From an uncultured Eubacterium sp. (GTDB taxonomy: Bacteria; Bacillota; Clostridia; Lachnospirales; Lachnospiraceae), in assembly GCA_904502145.1 (NCBI GenBank), contig CAJGDH010000038.1, positions 1-11,643 of the forward strand: a stretch of DNA of 11,643 bases, written 5' to 3'. The notes under the pieces were generated by a model that was not told the DNA's origin, did not search any database, and saw only the letters and a program-made list of their open reading frames with translations. The position numbers and the translations under genes were made by a program. Positions 5,058 through 11,643 of this stretch are shown one piece after another (the first letter of the stretch is position 1; each line of letters begins with the position of its first letter).

Positions 5058-7052
5058 ATGGATTTTTTACAGTTAAGTATTGTCGCTCCTGTTCTGGCCC
5101 TCTGTGCCCTGGTTTTTGCCTTTGTTCTCATTCAGAGAGTCAGTAAGCAGGATGCGGGTACAGATCGGATGAAAGAGATCGCGGACTATATCCATGAAGG
5201 AGCACGTGCCTTCCTCATGGCAGAATACAAGATTCTGGTCGTGTTCGTTGTGGTTCTCTTCTTCCTGATCGGTTTCGGTATCAAAAACTGGGTGACCGCA
5301 GTCTGCTTCCTGGTAGGCGCAGTCTTCTCCACCGTTGCCGGTTATATCGGTATGAACATCGCCACAAAGGCGAACGTAAGGACTGCGGCAGCAGCCAAGG
5401 ATTCCGGTATGAACCGTGCCTTGTCCGTAGCCTTCTCCGGCGGTGCCGTCATGGGTATGTGCGTCGTTGGCTTCGGTCTTCTGGGTGCCAGCGTGATCTA
5501 CATGATCACCAAGAATCCCGATGTTTTGTCCGGTTTCTCCCTGGGTGCTTCTTCCATCGCATTATTTGCCCGTGTGGGCGGCGGTATCTACACTAAGGCA
5601 GCCGACGTTGGTGCCGACCTGGTAGGTAAGGTTGAGGCAGGTATCCCTGAGGACGACCCCCGAAATCCTGCTACCATCGCTGATAACGTAGGTGACAACG
5701 TAGGTGACGTTGCCGGTATGGGCGCTGACCTTTTCGAATCTTATGTCGGTTCTCTGGTATCCGCCATCACCCTCGGTGTTGCCGCTGCCGAGTTAAAAGG
5801 CGCCATCTTCCCGCTGGTCATCGCAGCCATCGGTATTGCCGCCTCCATCATCGGTTCTTTCTTCGTGCGGGGCGATGAGAATTCCAGCCCGCACAAAGCA
5901 TTGAAATACGGAAGCTATTCTTCCAGTATTCTTGTTGTGATCGGCGTTCTGATCCTGAGCAAAGTATTTTTCGGCAGTTATAATTATGCCATCGCCATTA
6001 TCTTCGGTCTTGCCGTAGGTCTGGTCATCGGTATCATCACAGAGGTCTACACCTCCGGAGATTACCGTTTTGTAAAGAAGATCGCCGAACAGTCCGAGAC
6101 AGGCCCCGCCACTACTGTCATCAGTGGTATCGCAGTGGGTATGCAGTCCACAGCAGTCCCGATCCTTCTGATCGCTGTCGGAATCATCGGCGCTTTCAAA
6201 TTCGCGGGCCTTTACGGTATTGCCCTGGCCGCTGTCGGCATGCTCTCCACCACAGGTATCACCGTTGCCGTTGACGCATACGGTCCTATCGCAGATAATG
6301 CTGGTGGTATCGCAGAGATGTCCGGACTTCCCAAGAACGTCCGTAAGATCACCGATAAACTTGACGCCGTAGGTAACACCACCGCAGCTATGGGTAAAGG
6401 TTTCGCCATCGGATCCGCTGCCCTTACCGCTCTTGCCCTCTTCGTTTCCTATGCACAGGCAGTCAACTTATTTGAAAGCGGGATCGACCTTCTGGATTAC
6501 AAGGTAATCGTAGGTCTTTTCCTGGGCGGTATGCTTCCGTTCCTCTTCTCTGCCTTCACCATGGATTCCGTATCCAAGGCAGCTTACAAGATGATCGAAG
6601 AAGTCCGCAGACAGTTCCGTACCATCCCCGGGATCCTCGAGGGAACAGGAAAACCGGATTATACAAAATGTGTGGCCATCTCCACTCAGGCTGCATTGAA
6701 GGAAATGATGCTTCCGGGCGTCATGGCTGTCATTGCTCCTCTCCTGGTGGGAATCGTCCTTGGACCGGACGCTCTGGGCGGCCTGCTGGCAGGTTCCCTG
6801 GTTACCGGTGTTATGCTGGCGATCTTCATGTCCAACTCCGGCGGTGCCTGGGATAATGCCAAGAAATTCATCGAGGACGGAAACCACGGCGGCAAGGGAT
6901 CTGAAGCCCACAAAGCCGCAGTCGTAGGCGATACCGTTGGTGACCCCTTCAAGGATACCTCCGGCCCGTCCATCAACATCCTGATCAAGCTGATGACCGT
7001 GGTAGCTCTGGTATTTGCTCCCCTCTTCTTAAGCATCGGCGGTCTGTTCTAA
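5058..7052 (+). CDS. hppA: Membrane ion-translocating pyrophosphatase (K+-dependent type)
   Basis: This 664-residue polytopic membrane protein, normal in length and with many hydrophobic helices (about 16 expected in the family), hydrolyses cytosolic pyrophosphate and pumps Na+ and/or H+ outward. The diphosphate-binding motif DVGADLVGK is at 183-191, the acidic loop DNVGDNVGD at 209-217, and the C-terminal GDTVGDPFKDTSGPS motif at 624-638, with Asp625, Asp629, Lys632 and Asp633. The subclass motif reads GNTTAAMG (439-446): Ala443 and Gly446 mark the K+-dependent class, where K+-independent enzymes have Lys and Thr. The gate residues Arg172, Asp224, Glu227 and Lys644 map onto Arg191, Asp243, Glu246 and Lys707 of Thermotoga maritima pyrophosphatase. 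Glu227 (DLFESY) sits at the Na+-pump position, not the one-turn-shifted position of plant H+ pumps. The gene leads a probable operon with the Ptb-family gene 22 bp downstream. Confidence 0.96.
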   Translation: MDFLQLSIVAPVLALCALVFAFVLIQRVSKQDAGTDRMKEIADYIHEGARAFLMAEYKILVVFVVVLFFLIGFGIKNWVTAVCFLVGAVFSTVAGYIGMNIATKANVRTAAAAKDSGMNRALSVAFSGGAVMGMCVVGFGLLGASVIYMITKNPDVLSGFSLGASSIALFARVGGGIYTKAADVGADLVGKVEAGIPEDDPRNPATIADNVGDNVGDVAGMGADLFESYVGSLVSAITLGVAAAELKGAIFPLVIAAIGIAASIIGSFFVRGDENSSPHKALKYGSYSSSILVVIGVLILSKVFFGSYNYAIAIIFGLAVGLVIGIITEVYTSGDYRFVKKIAEQSETGPATTVISGIAVGMQSTAVPILLIAVGIIGAFKFAGLYGIALAAVGMLSTTGITVAVDAYGPIADNAGGIAEMSGLPKNVRKITDKLDAVGNTTAAMGKGFAIGSAALTALALFVSYAQAVNLFESGIDLLDYKVIVGLFLGGMLPFLFSAFTMDSVSKAAYKMIEEVRRQFRTIPGILEGTGKPDYTKCVAISTQAALKEMMLPGVMAVIAPLLVGIVLGPDALGGLLAGSLVTGVMLAIFMSNSGGAWDNAKKFIEDGNHGGKGSEAHKAAVVGDTVGDPFKDTSGPSINILIKLMTVVALVFAPLFLSIGGLF

Positions 7053-7074
7053 CGAAGGAGGATTATAGATTCAT

Positions 7075-8076
7075 ATGGATAAAGATAAGAATGTAGAAAT
7101 GAATACAGAAATGGTACATGATCCGGCAAAACCTCTTGAAGTCAGTGATAATTATGCACATGATTTCGATTTTATCGTTGACCGGGCCAAAGCCCTTTAC
7201 CGTCCTGTCCGTGTAGCTATCGCTGCAGCGGACGCGGAGAATATCCTTCTCGGTGCTTTTGACGCCGAGGCATCCGGCTTTGTCTTCCCTATCCTCATCG
7301 GTAACGGGAAAAAGATCCAGACCATAATCGATAACCTTGGGCTCTCCGACAGGAATTACGAGATCCAGGATATCGACAAGACCACCAATGCCGTACAGTA
7401 TGCCATCGATATGATCATTGCCGGTAGCGCTGATGTCCTGATGAGGGGCAATACCCAGACCCGTGACTTCCTCCTTCCGGTACTGAACAAGTCCAACCAT
7501 CTGGTGGACCGTGGACTTATGACCCACGTAGTTCTATGTAAGATCCCCGAATACGACAAGATCCTTGCCATCTCCGATGTGACCATCGTTTATACACCGA
7601 CACCGGAGCAGAAGAAAGAGATCATCAAGAACATGACTGACTGTCTCCATGTATTCGGTATCGACAAGCCCAACATCGCCATCCTTTCCCTGGTGGAGAA
7701 ACCGAGTTTCCACATGAAGGATACGGTTGAGGCCCAGACCCTTGTCCGTCAGCATGAGGAAGAGAAATTCGCCAACTGTAATCTGGTAGGCCCCATTCCT
7801 TATGACCTGATCATCAGCAAGGAAGCCGCAAGGTTAAAAGGCTATGACTGCCCGTACTGCGGAGAATTTGACGGAATCGTAATGCCCGACCTTATGTCCG
7901 GCAACCTTCTGGTCAAAGCCCTCAAGATGACCTCCCGCGCAAACAGCTGCGGTATCATCGTAGGTGCCAAGGTTCCGATCGCCATCACTTCCAGAAGTGA
8001 TTCCAGAGAACAGGCTTACCTGTCCCTGGCAGCCTGTGCCGTTCTCTCCCAGAGCAAGAAATACATTAACGTGTAA
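7075..8076 (+). CDS. Divergent phosphate acyltransferase (Ptb/Pta family)
   Basis: This 333-residue cytosolic protein belongs to the phosphate acetyl/butyryltransferase family, which interconverts acyl-CoA plus phosphate with acyl-phosphate plus CoA. Family landmarks are SADVLMRG (118-125), LMTHVVL (148-154), the GPIPYD region (239-244), MPDLMSGN (270-277), IIVGAKVPIAITSRSDS (294-310) and a final small helix. It is about 30 residues longer than clostridial Ptb (301) because of an acidic, polar N-terminal tail. Compared with Ptb as I recall it, DGPLALD is replaced by VGPIPYD, MKGLVNT by MRGNTQT, SHVAVFE by THVVLCK, and a CPYC pair occurs at 259-262. No butyrate kinase gene is adjacent. The strong AAGGAGGA site (7055-7062) lies a rather long 12 nt before the start. 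Co-transcription with hppA is likely. The fold assignment is firm; the acyl substrate, or even catalytic activity, is open. Confidence 0.8.
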   Translation: MDKDKNVEMNTEMVHDPAKPLEVSDNYAHDFDFIVDRAKALYRPVRVAIAAADAENILLGAFDAEASGFVFPILIGNGKKIQTIIDNLGLSDRNYEIQDIDKTTNAVQYAIDMIIAGSADVLMRGNTQTRDFLLPVLNKSNHLVDRGLMTHVVLCKIPEYDKILAISDVTIVYTPTPEQKKEIIKNMTDCLHVFGIDKPNIAILSLVEKPSFHMKDTVEAQTLVRQHEEEKFANCNLVGPIPYDLIISKEAARLKGYDCPYCGEFDGIVMPDLMSGNLLVKALKMTSRANSCGIIVGAKVPIAITSRSDSREQAYLSLAACAVLSQSKKYINV

Positions 8077-8107
8077 ATTCCTGCCGGTAACATCAATCCT
8101 TAAATAA

Positions 8108-8155
8108 AAAGCTGCTCACTCTCCTGTAAAGGAAAGTGAGCAGCTTTCTTTTTGT
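8108..8155. terminator. Bidirectional terminator between convergent units
   Basis: AAAGCTGCTCACT (8108-8120) pairs perfectly over 13 bp with AGTGAGCAGCTTT (8135-8147). Three further inner pairs follow a mismatch. CTTTTTG follows on the plus strand, and on the minus strand the stem is followed by TTATTTA with the stem's own Ts. It can therefore end both the hppA/Ptb-like transcript and the minus-strand unit that stops at 8209. Confidence 0.88.
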
Positions 8156-8208
8156 TTCTTATTGTTTTTGATCCGTTTTTCTGTTCTCTGCCTCCAGGAG
8201 GGCAGGCT

Positions 8209-8889
8209 CTATTTACCTGTGACGATGAAAGGTGCCAGGGCTCCGGCAAGGTTATTCACCGGCATCGTCTGAACCCATACATGCCCCGGGCCGGTCACCA
8301 CGGTATTGAAGATGCCTTCTCCGCCAAAGAGCATGTTTTTCACGCCGGGAACCTTCTCTATGGTCATCTCACAGGTGGGGCTCATTGCTGCCAGGTGGGA
8401 AGTATCGATCACTATCTTCTGTCCCGCAGCGAGTTCATACTCTTCCACATGTCCGTCAAATTCGACAAAACAGGTGCCCTTACCGGACAGGCGCTGCATG
8501 ATGAAACCTTCTCCGCCAAAAAGTCCTGCACTGAGTTTTTTCTGGAAGAAAATGCTGAGATTCACCCCTGCTTCGGATGCAAGGAATCCTCTCTTCTGGA
8601 CGATCAGTTCAGTGCCGGGACCGATCTCAAAAGCCTTGATCGTTCCGGGAAGGGTGGCCACAAAGCTGATCATACCGGGACCGCCCATGGCTGTATAGAC
8701 ATTCTGGAACATGGGCTCACCGGAGAAAAGTCTGCCGAAAGCTTTGCCCAGACCTCCGTTTGAGCTGGTCTCCATCTTCATGTTGGGACTCATCCAGGCC
8801 ATACCACCGCTCTGGGTGATCATCTTTTCATTTGCTTCCAGATGGCAGATCACCACAGGAAGTACTCCACCTTTAATCTCATACTGCAT
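8209..8889 (-). CDS. AIM24 / TIGR00266 family protein
   Basis: This 226-residue protein of the AIM24 family (TIGR00266 in bacteria) is a beta-rich, probably cytosolic protein whose molecular role in bacteria is not established. The yeast relative Aim24 is mitochondrial and tied to inner-membrane organisation. Family features visible are the internally repeated glycine turns GGPGM (69-73), GFLASEAGV (101-109), GLFGGEGF (122-129), HLAAMSPTCE (165-174) and the C-terminal FGGEGIFNTVVTGPGHVWVQ segment (188-207). There is no signal peptide or membrane helix, and the length is typical. GAGGAGG at 8897-8903 (minus strand) with 7-nt spacing supports the start. It is the last gene of the minus-strand unit, 30 bp after the phosphopantetheinyl transferase. 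Family assignment is confident; function cannot be stated. Confidence 0.9.
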   Translation of the reverse strand: MQYEIKGGVLPVVICHLEANEKMITQSGGMAWMSPNMKMETSSNGGLGKAFGRLFSGEPMFQNVYTAMGGPGMISFVATLPGTIKAFEIGPGTELIVQKRGFLASEAGVNLSIFFQKKLSAGLFGGEGFIMQRLSGKGTCFVEFDGHVEEYELAAGQKIVIDTSHLAAMSPTCEMTIEKVPGVKNMLFGGEGIFNTVVTGPGHVWVQTMPVNNLAGALAPFIVTGK

Positions 8890-8919
8890 ATATATACCTC
8901 CTCATTTCTTCAGGAACCG

Positions 8920-9522
8920 TCAACTGACGGGTCCATCATACAGTTTACATATTACTTCAACCGGTTTTTCCGTGGTCAGGACCATCCAGTAATCCTTCTC
9001 AGGAAAAGGGATCTCATACTGACAGACATCCTTTGCTCCTGGTTTCATCTCCCTGATTCCCTCATCATCCGTCTCAGATCCGGGAGAGATCACGGAAAAA
9101 TGGTCCAGGCCTTCCACCAGGCCTGTGCCGGTATATTTCAGATAACTCTCCTTATAGGCCCACAGACGGTAGAACTGGTCGGGTGACCGGTCCTGCAGCC
9201 AGGCTGTCTCTCTGGGATGAAAAAACCGTTTTGCTATCCTTTCCGTATCCTTGTTTTCCTTCCGCTGGAGATCCAGCCCCATCTCTACCCTGCCATAAGC
9301 ACATGCCCACCAGTCCCCGCTGTGGGAGACATTGTGGAAGATTTCAGGACAGGCGTGGAAATAGGGTTTCTTATGAGGCTTTCCCTCCCTGATATCAGGG
9401 TCCGCAACTTCATAAGGGATATGCTCCTCTTTCAGGTATTCCCTAAGACCTTTGCCGGTCAGCAGGCCGGATACGGTTCCCCTGGGATAGGGAGAAATGT
9501 AGATATAGATTCTCTCTTTCAT
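8920..9522 (-). CDS. Sfp-type 4'-phosphopantetheinyl transferase
   Basis: This 200-residue enzyme transfers phosphopantetheine from CoA to a serine of carrier proteins (fatty acid, polyketide or peptide synthesis). Motifs appear in order: NVSHSG (64-69) with the CoA-phosphate-binding His67, MGLDLQ (81-86) with metal-ligand Asp84 and a Gln where Glu or Gln is usual, FFHPRE (100-105), and WAYKESYLK (121-129) with Trp121, Lys124 and Glu125. It is slightly shorter than Bacillus Sfp (224) and much longer than AcpS (about 120), so it is the Sfp/EntD-like type. An open frame continues upstream to 9609, but ATG 9522 has GGAGAC at 9531-9536 with 8-nt spacing, and the residues before it read as the neighbour's coding DNA in another frame. 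The start overlaps the preceding gene by 80 bp. No synthase or carrier protein is in the window, so the target is unknown. Confidence 0.9.
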   Translation of the reverse strand: MKERIYIYISPYPRGTVSGLLTGKGLREYLKEEHIPYEVADPDIREGKPHKKPYFHACPEIFHNVSHSGDWWACAYGRVEMGLDLQRKENKDTERIAKRFFHPRETAWLQDRSPDQFYRLWAYKESYLKYTGTGLVEGLDHFSVISPGSETDDEGIREMKPGAKDVCQYEIPFPEKDYWMVLTTEKPVEVICKLYDGPVS

Positions 9523-11356
9523 AGCAGGCTGTCTCCATGTTCTTCCCGTAGTCGGTGATTCCCTTTCCGGCATTGGGATGCCTGGAGGAATAGATCGCGT
9601 CACCGGCATATACGGTAAGCAGGATCACACAGACCGGCAGCAGGATCTTCGTGGGGATCTTGCTGACCAGATTGTCAATGACAGGGGCAAGCAGATATAC
9701 TACGGCAATACCTCCCAGGCCGAAGACGATCAGTCCTTCCGCACAGACCCTGCCGTTGATGTTCAGATAATAGTTATCATAGTTCCACCACTGTTTTCCT
9801 CCATGGGTCATCTCCAGGTGGACTGCGGTCCAGTATTCCACCACACCTGCCAGAATGACGGCCATGAGAAACTCCAGCCAGGGTTTTTTACGGAACCTGT
9901 ACAGAAGGAGCAGGATCATTGTTCCACCCGCTCCGTAGATCGGCAGCCAGGGTCCGTGAAGAACACCGCGGTTGACAAATTCCCCGTCTTTGATCAGATG
10001 GAGACTGACCTCCCAGGCCCAGCCGATAAAGCAGAAAAAGAAGAAGATGACGATGACCGACAGGATGGAATAGCAGCGAAGATACCCCAGGTTCTCGGCT
10101 GATTTGCGGCTTTTGCTGCTCCCCAGGGGAAAAAGCCTTCCGGGATATGATCTGGCATTGGTCACGGAATCAGCGATCACAATATACATATCCTTGACTT
10201 CCTGTTCCCTCCGTTTCATCTCCGACTCATCGTTTACAAGGGTGACCCCGAAAACATTCTGCAGGAAACGGAGAACTGGATTCTTCTGACTGTATTCATA
10301 TCTCGGCTCATCCTTCAGGGCAAGAAGATCTGCATAGGTCTCTTCCAGCAATTCAGCCGGAGCATGTTCATAGAGATACCGGTCATTGAAAAGCTCGTAC
10401 CCTTCCCCCTGCTTATCGATATATTCTTTGCGCAGGTAAGCATAGTATTCTGCCATTGTGGCCGTATAGTAGGAATTCACCCACAGAAGTTTTGAAAGGC
10501 CCAGAGTAATGACTCCCAGGAAGTCCCACAGGATAAATGACAACTGCAGGACAAAGCATTCCCATTTATGCCCGTTCATCATCCTCCGGGAGAGAGTGAT
10601 GGCTTGTCTGGGACTGAGATCGGGATTCTCCGCTTCGATGAATTCCACCATCCTGTATGAATAAAACTTTATGACTCCGCCGATGATCGTCAGGTTCCAC
10701 AAGGTCAGATAGATCTCTCTGACCAACATGACCATAGCGGTTTTCCATAGTTTTTTGTAGCGGAACAGGAAGAGGAACCTGCGGTAGGTGACCTTCTCAT
10801 AGGTTCTGGCTTCAAGAAACATTCGGTCGTAAACCACAGAGAAGGTATTGACGATCAGGATCCACACAAACAGGATCAGAAGGAATGACAGGATGATAAA
10901 AATGATCTGAGCCAGAAACTCTGATTTGAGGACGGACTGCAGGGTGACGATCATCATCAGATACAGATTCCCGCTGTCCACCATATTTACCAGAAGGGCA
11001 AGGGCTCCCCTGCTCCTTCCGATCTTAAGAGCGCCGAAGCTTTCCTGCCTGGCAGCCTGTTCCTGCGTCATCTCCTGATCGGATCTCTTTTTAAAATTCT
11101 CAAGATTGTTGCTGACGATGGCATTGAGTACGGCATCATAGCCGAAACCGACACTCTCCGTAGGCTGCCCCGACGATTCCTGAGCAGCTTCCTGTACCGT
11201 CTGCTGGCTGCGGTCATCTTTTGATACCCCGAGAAAATCAAGAGTACCGGTAAACGATGTACCGATTACCGAGGCCACAAGGCAGGCCAGAAGCAATATC
11301 CAGTAATGGCTTTTGACCACCTTTTTCGCTCTGCTTTTTAATTCCTTTCTTTTCAT
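9443..11356 (-). CDS. DUF975 - COG4905 (CmpB-like) membrane fusion protein
   Basis: This 637-residue polytopic membrane protein joins two families. Residues 1-310 are DUF975: a basic start, a first helix at about 18-36, a polar loop (44-115), helices at about 150-175, 205-230 and 265-295, and the signature NPDLSPRQAITLSRRMMNGH (244-263). Residues 311-425 are a soluble, charged linker. Residues about 428-604 are a COG4905/PF06541 domain ('putative ABC transporter permease', CmpB-like): FIGWAWEV (443-450), FVNRGVLHGPWLPIYGAG (460-477), AEGLIVFGLGG (539-549) and HPNAGKGITDYG (593-604). Neither family has a proven function, and no ATPase is nearby, so transport is only a label. GGAG at 11364-11367 with 7-nt spacing supports the start. 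The last 26 residues overlap the next gene and look unlike the domain, possibly from loss of an earlier stop. Confidence 0.85.
   Translation of the reverse strand: MKRKELKSRAKKVVKSHYWILLLACLVASVIGTSFTGTLDFLGVSKDDRSQQTVQEAAQESSGQPTESVGFGYDAVLNAIVSNNLENFKKRSDQEMTQEQAARQESFGALKIGRSRGALALLVNMVDSGNLYLMMIVTLQSVLKSEFLAQIIFIILSFLLILFVWILIVNTFSVVYDRMFLEARTYEKVTYRRFLFLFRYKKLWKTAMVMLVREIYLTLWNLTIIGGVIKFYSYRMVEFIEAENPDLSPRQAITLSRRMMNGHKWECFVLQLSFILWDFLGVITLGLSKLLWVNSYYTATMAEYYAYLRKEYIDKQGEGYELFNDRYLYEHAPAELLEETYADLLALKDEPRYEYSQKNPVLRFLQNVFGVTLVNDESEMKRREQEVKDMYIVIADSVTNARSYPGRLFPLGSSKSRKSAENLGYLRCYSILSVIVIFFFFCFIGWAWEVSLHLIKDGEFVNRGVLHGPWLPIYGAGGTMILLLLYRFRKKPWLEFLMAVILAGVVEYWTAVHLEMTHGGKQWWNYDNYYLNINGRVCAEGLIVFGLGGIAVVYLLAPVIDNLVSKIPTKILLPVCVILLTVYAGDAIYSSRHPNAGKGITDYGKNMETACYERENLYLHFSLSQGNRIRPADRQRS
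9531..9536 (-). promoter_or_regulatory. Ribosome binding site that fixes the transferase start
   Basis: On the minus strand GGAGAC (9536 to 9531) lies 8 nt before ATG 9522, within the upstream membrane gene. It supports starting the phosphopantetheinyl transferase at 9522 and not at 9609. Confidence 0.7.
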
Positions 11357-11430
11357 TTTTCCTCTCCATTATCAGTAAAGACTCATAATCTAAATCAATT
11401 GCTGCTGTTTATTCCGGCAGGAACCGCCCC

Positions 11431-11643
11431 CTATGGGATCAGTCCCGCCTCACTTTCACGGATCACTGTCTTTATGGCGCCTTCGGCATTGACCAGGAAA
11501 GCGAAGATGGGCTGGCCAACAGCGCGGGACGCGTAGATATCCGTGTAGATCTTCAGGATCCGGTCCATCTCCAGGCCATTACGGTACATGGCCAGGATAA
11601 TGTCCTTCGTCAGATGAAACTGCATCTCAGCCCGTTCAAGATA
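11431..11643 (-). CDS. Unknown protein, C-terminal part (5' truncated by window edge)
   Basis: This frame is open from the window edge on the minus strand to a TAG at 11431-11433, giving at least 70 residues. An ATG at 11625 is possible but has no clear ribosome site, and codons continue open to 11643, so the true start is probably outside. The visible part is a helical, soluble-looking segment (LTKDIILAMYRNGLEMDRIL and onward) followed by a strand-like IFAFLVNAEGAIKTVI. I do not recognise the family. It ends 74 bp before the DUF975-COG4905 gene on the same strand, with no terminator hairpin seen between, so it may share that transcript. Confidence 0.55.
   Translation of the reverse strand, partial: YLERAEMQFHLTKDIILAMYRNGLEMDRILKIYTDIYASRAVGQPIFAFLVNAEGAIKTVIRESEAGLIP

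Noticed and set aside
8188..8206. Hairpin just after the AIM24 stop as its terminator
   Set aside because: On the minus strand the bulged stem is followed by A-rich DNA, not a U-run; the 8108-8155 hairpin is the better candidate.
8152..8763. A 203-codon plus-strand open frame across the AIM24 gene
   Set aside because: It starts inside the terminator hairpin region and is antisense to a gene with clear family signatures and a strong ribosome site.
8917..8930. Perfect inverted repeat CCGTCA-AC-TGACGG at the transferase stop
   Set aside because: It has a 2-nt loop and no T-run on the minus strand, and AIM24 follows 30 bp later; no evidence of function.
9578..10102. A 174-codon plus-strand open frame inside the DUF975-COG4905 gene
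   Set aside because: The minus-strand reading shows recognisable domain motifs over the same bases; the plus reading is acidic low-complexity sequence without a ribosome site.

Overview
The window reads as a chromosomal segment from an anaerobic, butyrate-forming Clostridia member (Bacillota), most likely a Lachnospiraceae-type gut bacterium. The grounds are the gene content (thiolase, crotonase, 3-hydroxybutyryl-CoA dehydrogenase and a But-type CoA-transferase very close to what I recall of the Roseburia enzyme), strong GGAGG-type ribosome binding sites, AT-rich promoter regions beside roughly balanced-GC coding DNA, and DUF975/COG4905 membrane proteins typical of this group. The species is not determined.

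Layout. Positions 1-337 are a gene-free AT-rich leader with a possible terminator of an unseen upstream gene and two candidate promoters. Then, on the plus strand: thlA (338-1534), crt (1631-2419) and hbd (2479-3315), closed by a perfect terminator hairpin. A separate unit follows: but (3470-4810) with its own candidate promoter and terminator. A third plus unit holds hppA (5058-7052), a membrane pyrophosphatase, and 22 bp later a divergent phosphate acyltransferase of the Ptb family (7075-8076). A hairpin at 8108-8155 that can terminate in both directions separates this from a convergent minus-strand unit. In its transcription order that unit contains a 5'-truncated unknown gene (11643-11431), a large DUF975-COG4905 membrane fusion (11356-9443), an Sfp-type phosphopantetheinyl transferase overlapping it (9522-8920), and an AIM24/TIGR00266 protein (8889-8209).

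How the genes work together. ThlA joins two acetyl-CoA, Hbd reduces acetoacetyl-CoA, Crt dehydrates the product to crotonyl-CoA, and But exchanges butyryl-CoA with acetate, giving butyrate and acetyl-CoA. The crotonyl-CoA to butyryl-CoA step (Bcd-EtfAB) is absent and must lie elsewhere. HppA conserves the energy of pyrophosphate as an ion gradient. Its residues indicate a K+-dependent enzyme with the glutamate position of Na+ pumps. The Ptb-family partner has no butyrate kinase beside it and deviates at several family motifs, so its substrate is open. The minus-strand unit looks like membrane or envelope functions of unknown purpose.

Most of the window is central fermentation metabolism, not a new system. 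The parts most worth following are the hppA/Ptb-like pair, the DUF975-COG4905 fusion with its unusual 80-bp overlap into the phosphopantetheinyl transferase, and the separation of but and bcd-etf from the thl-crt-hbd operon. No RNA genes, mobile elements or CRISPR arrays were seen.
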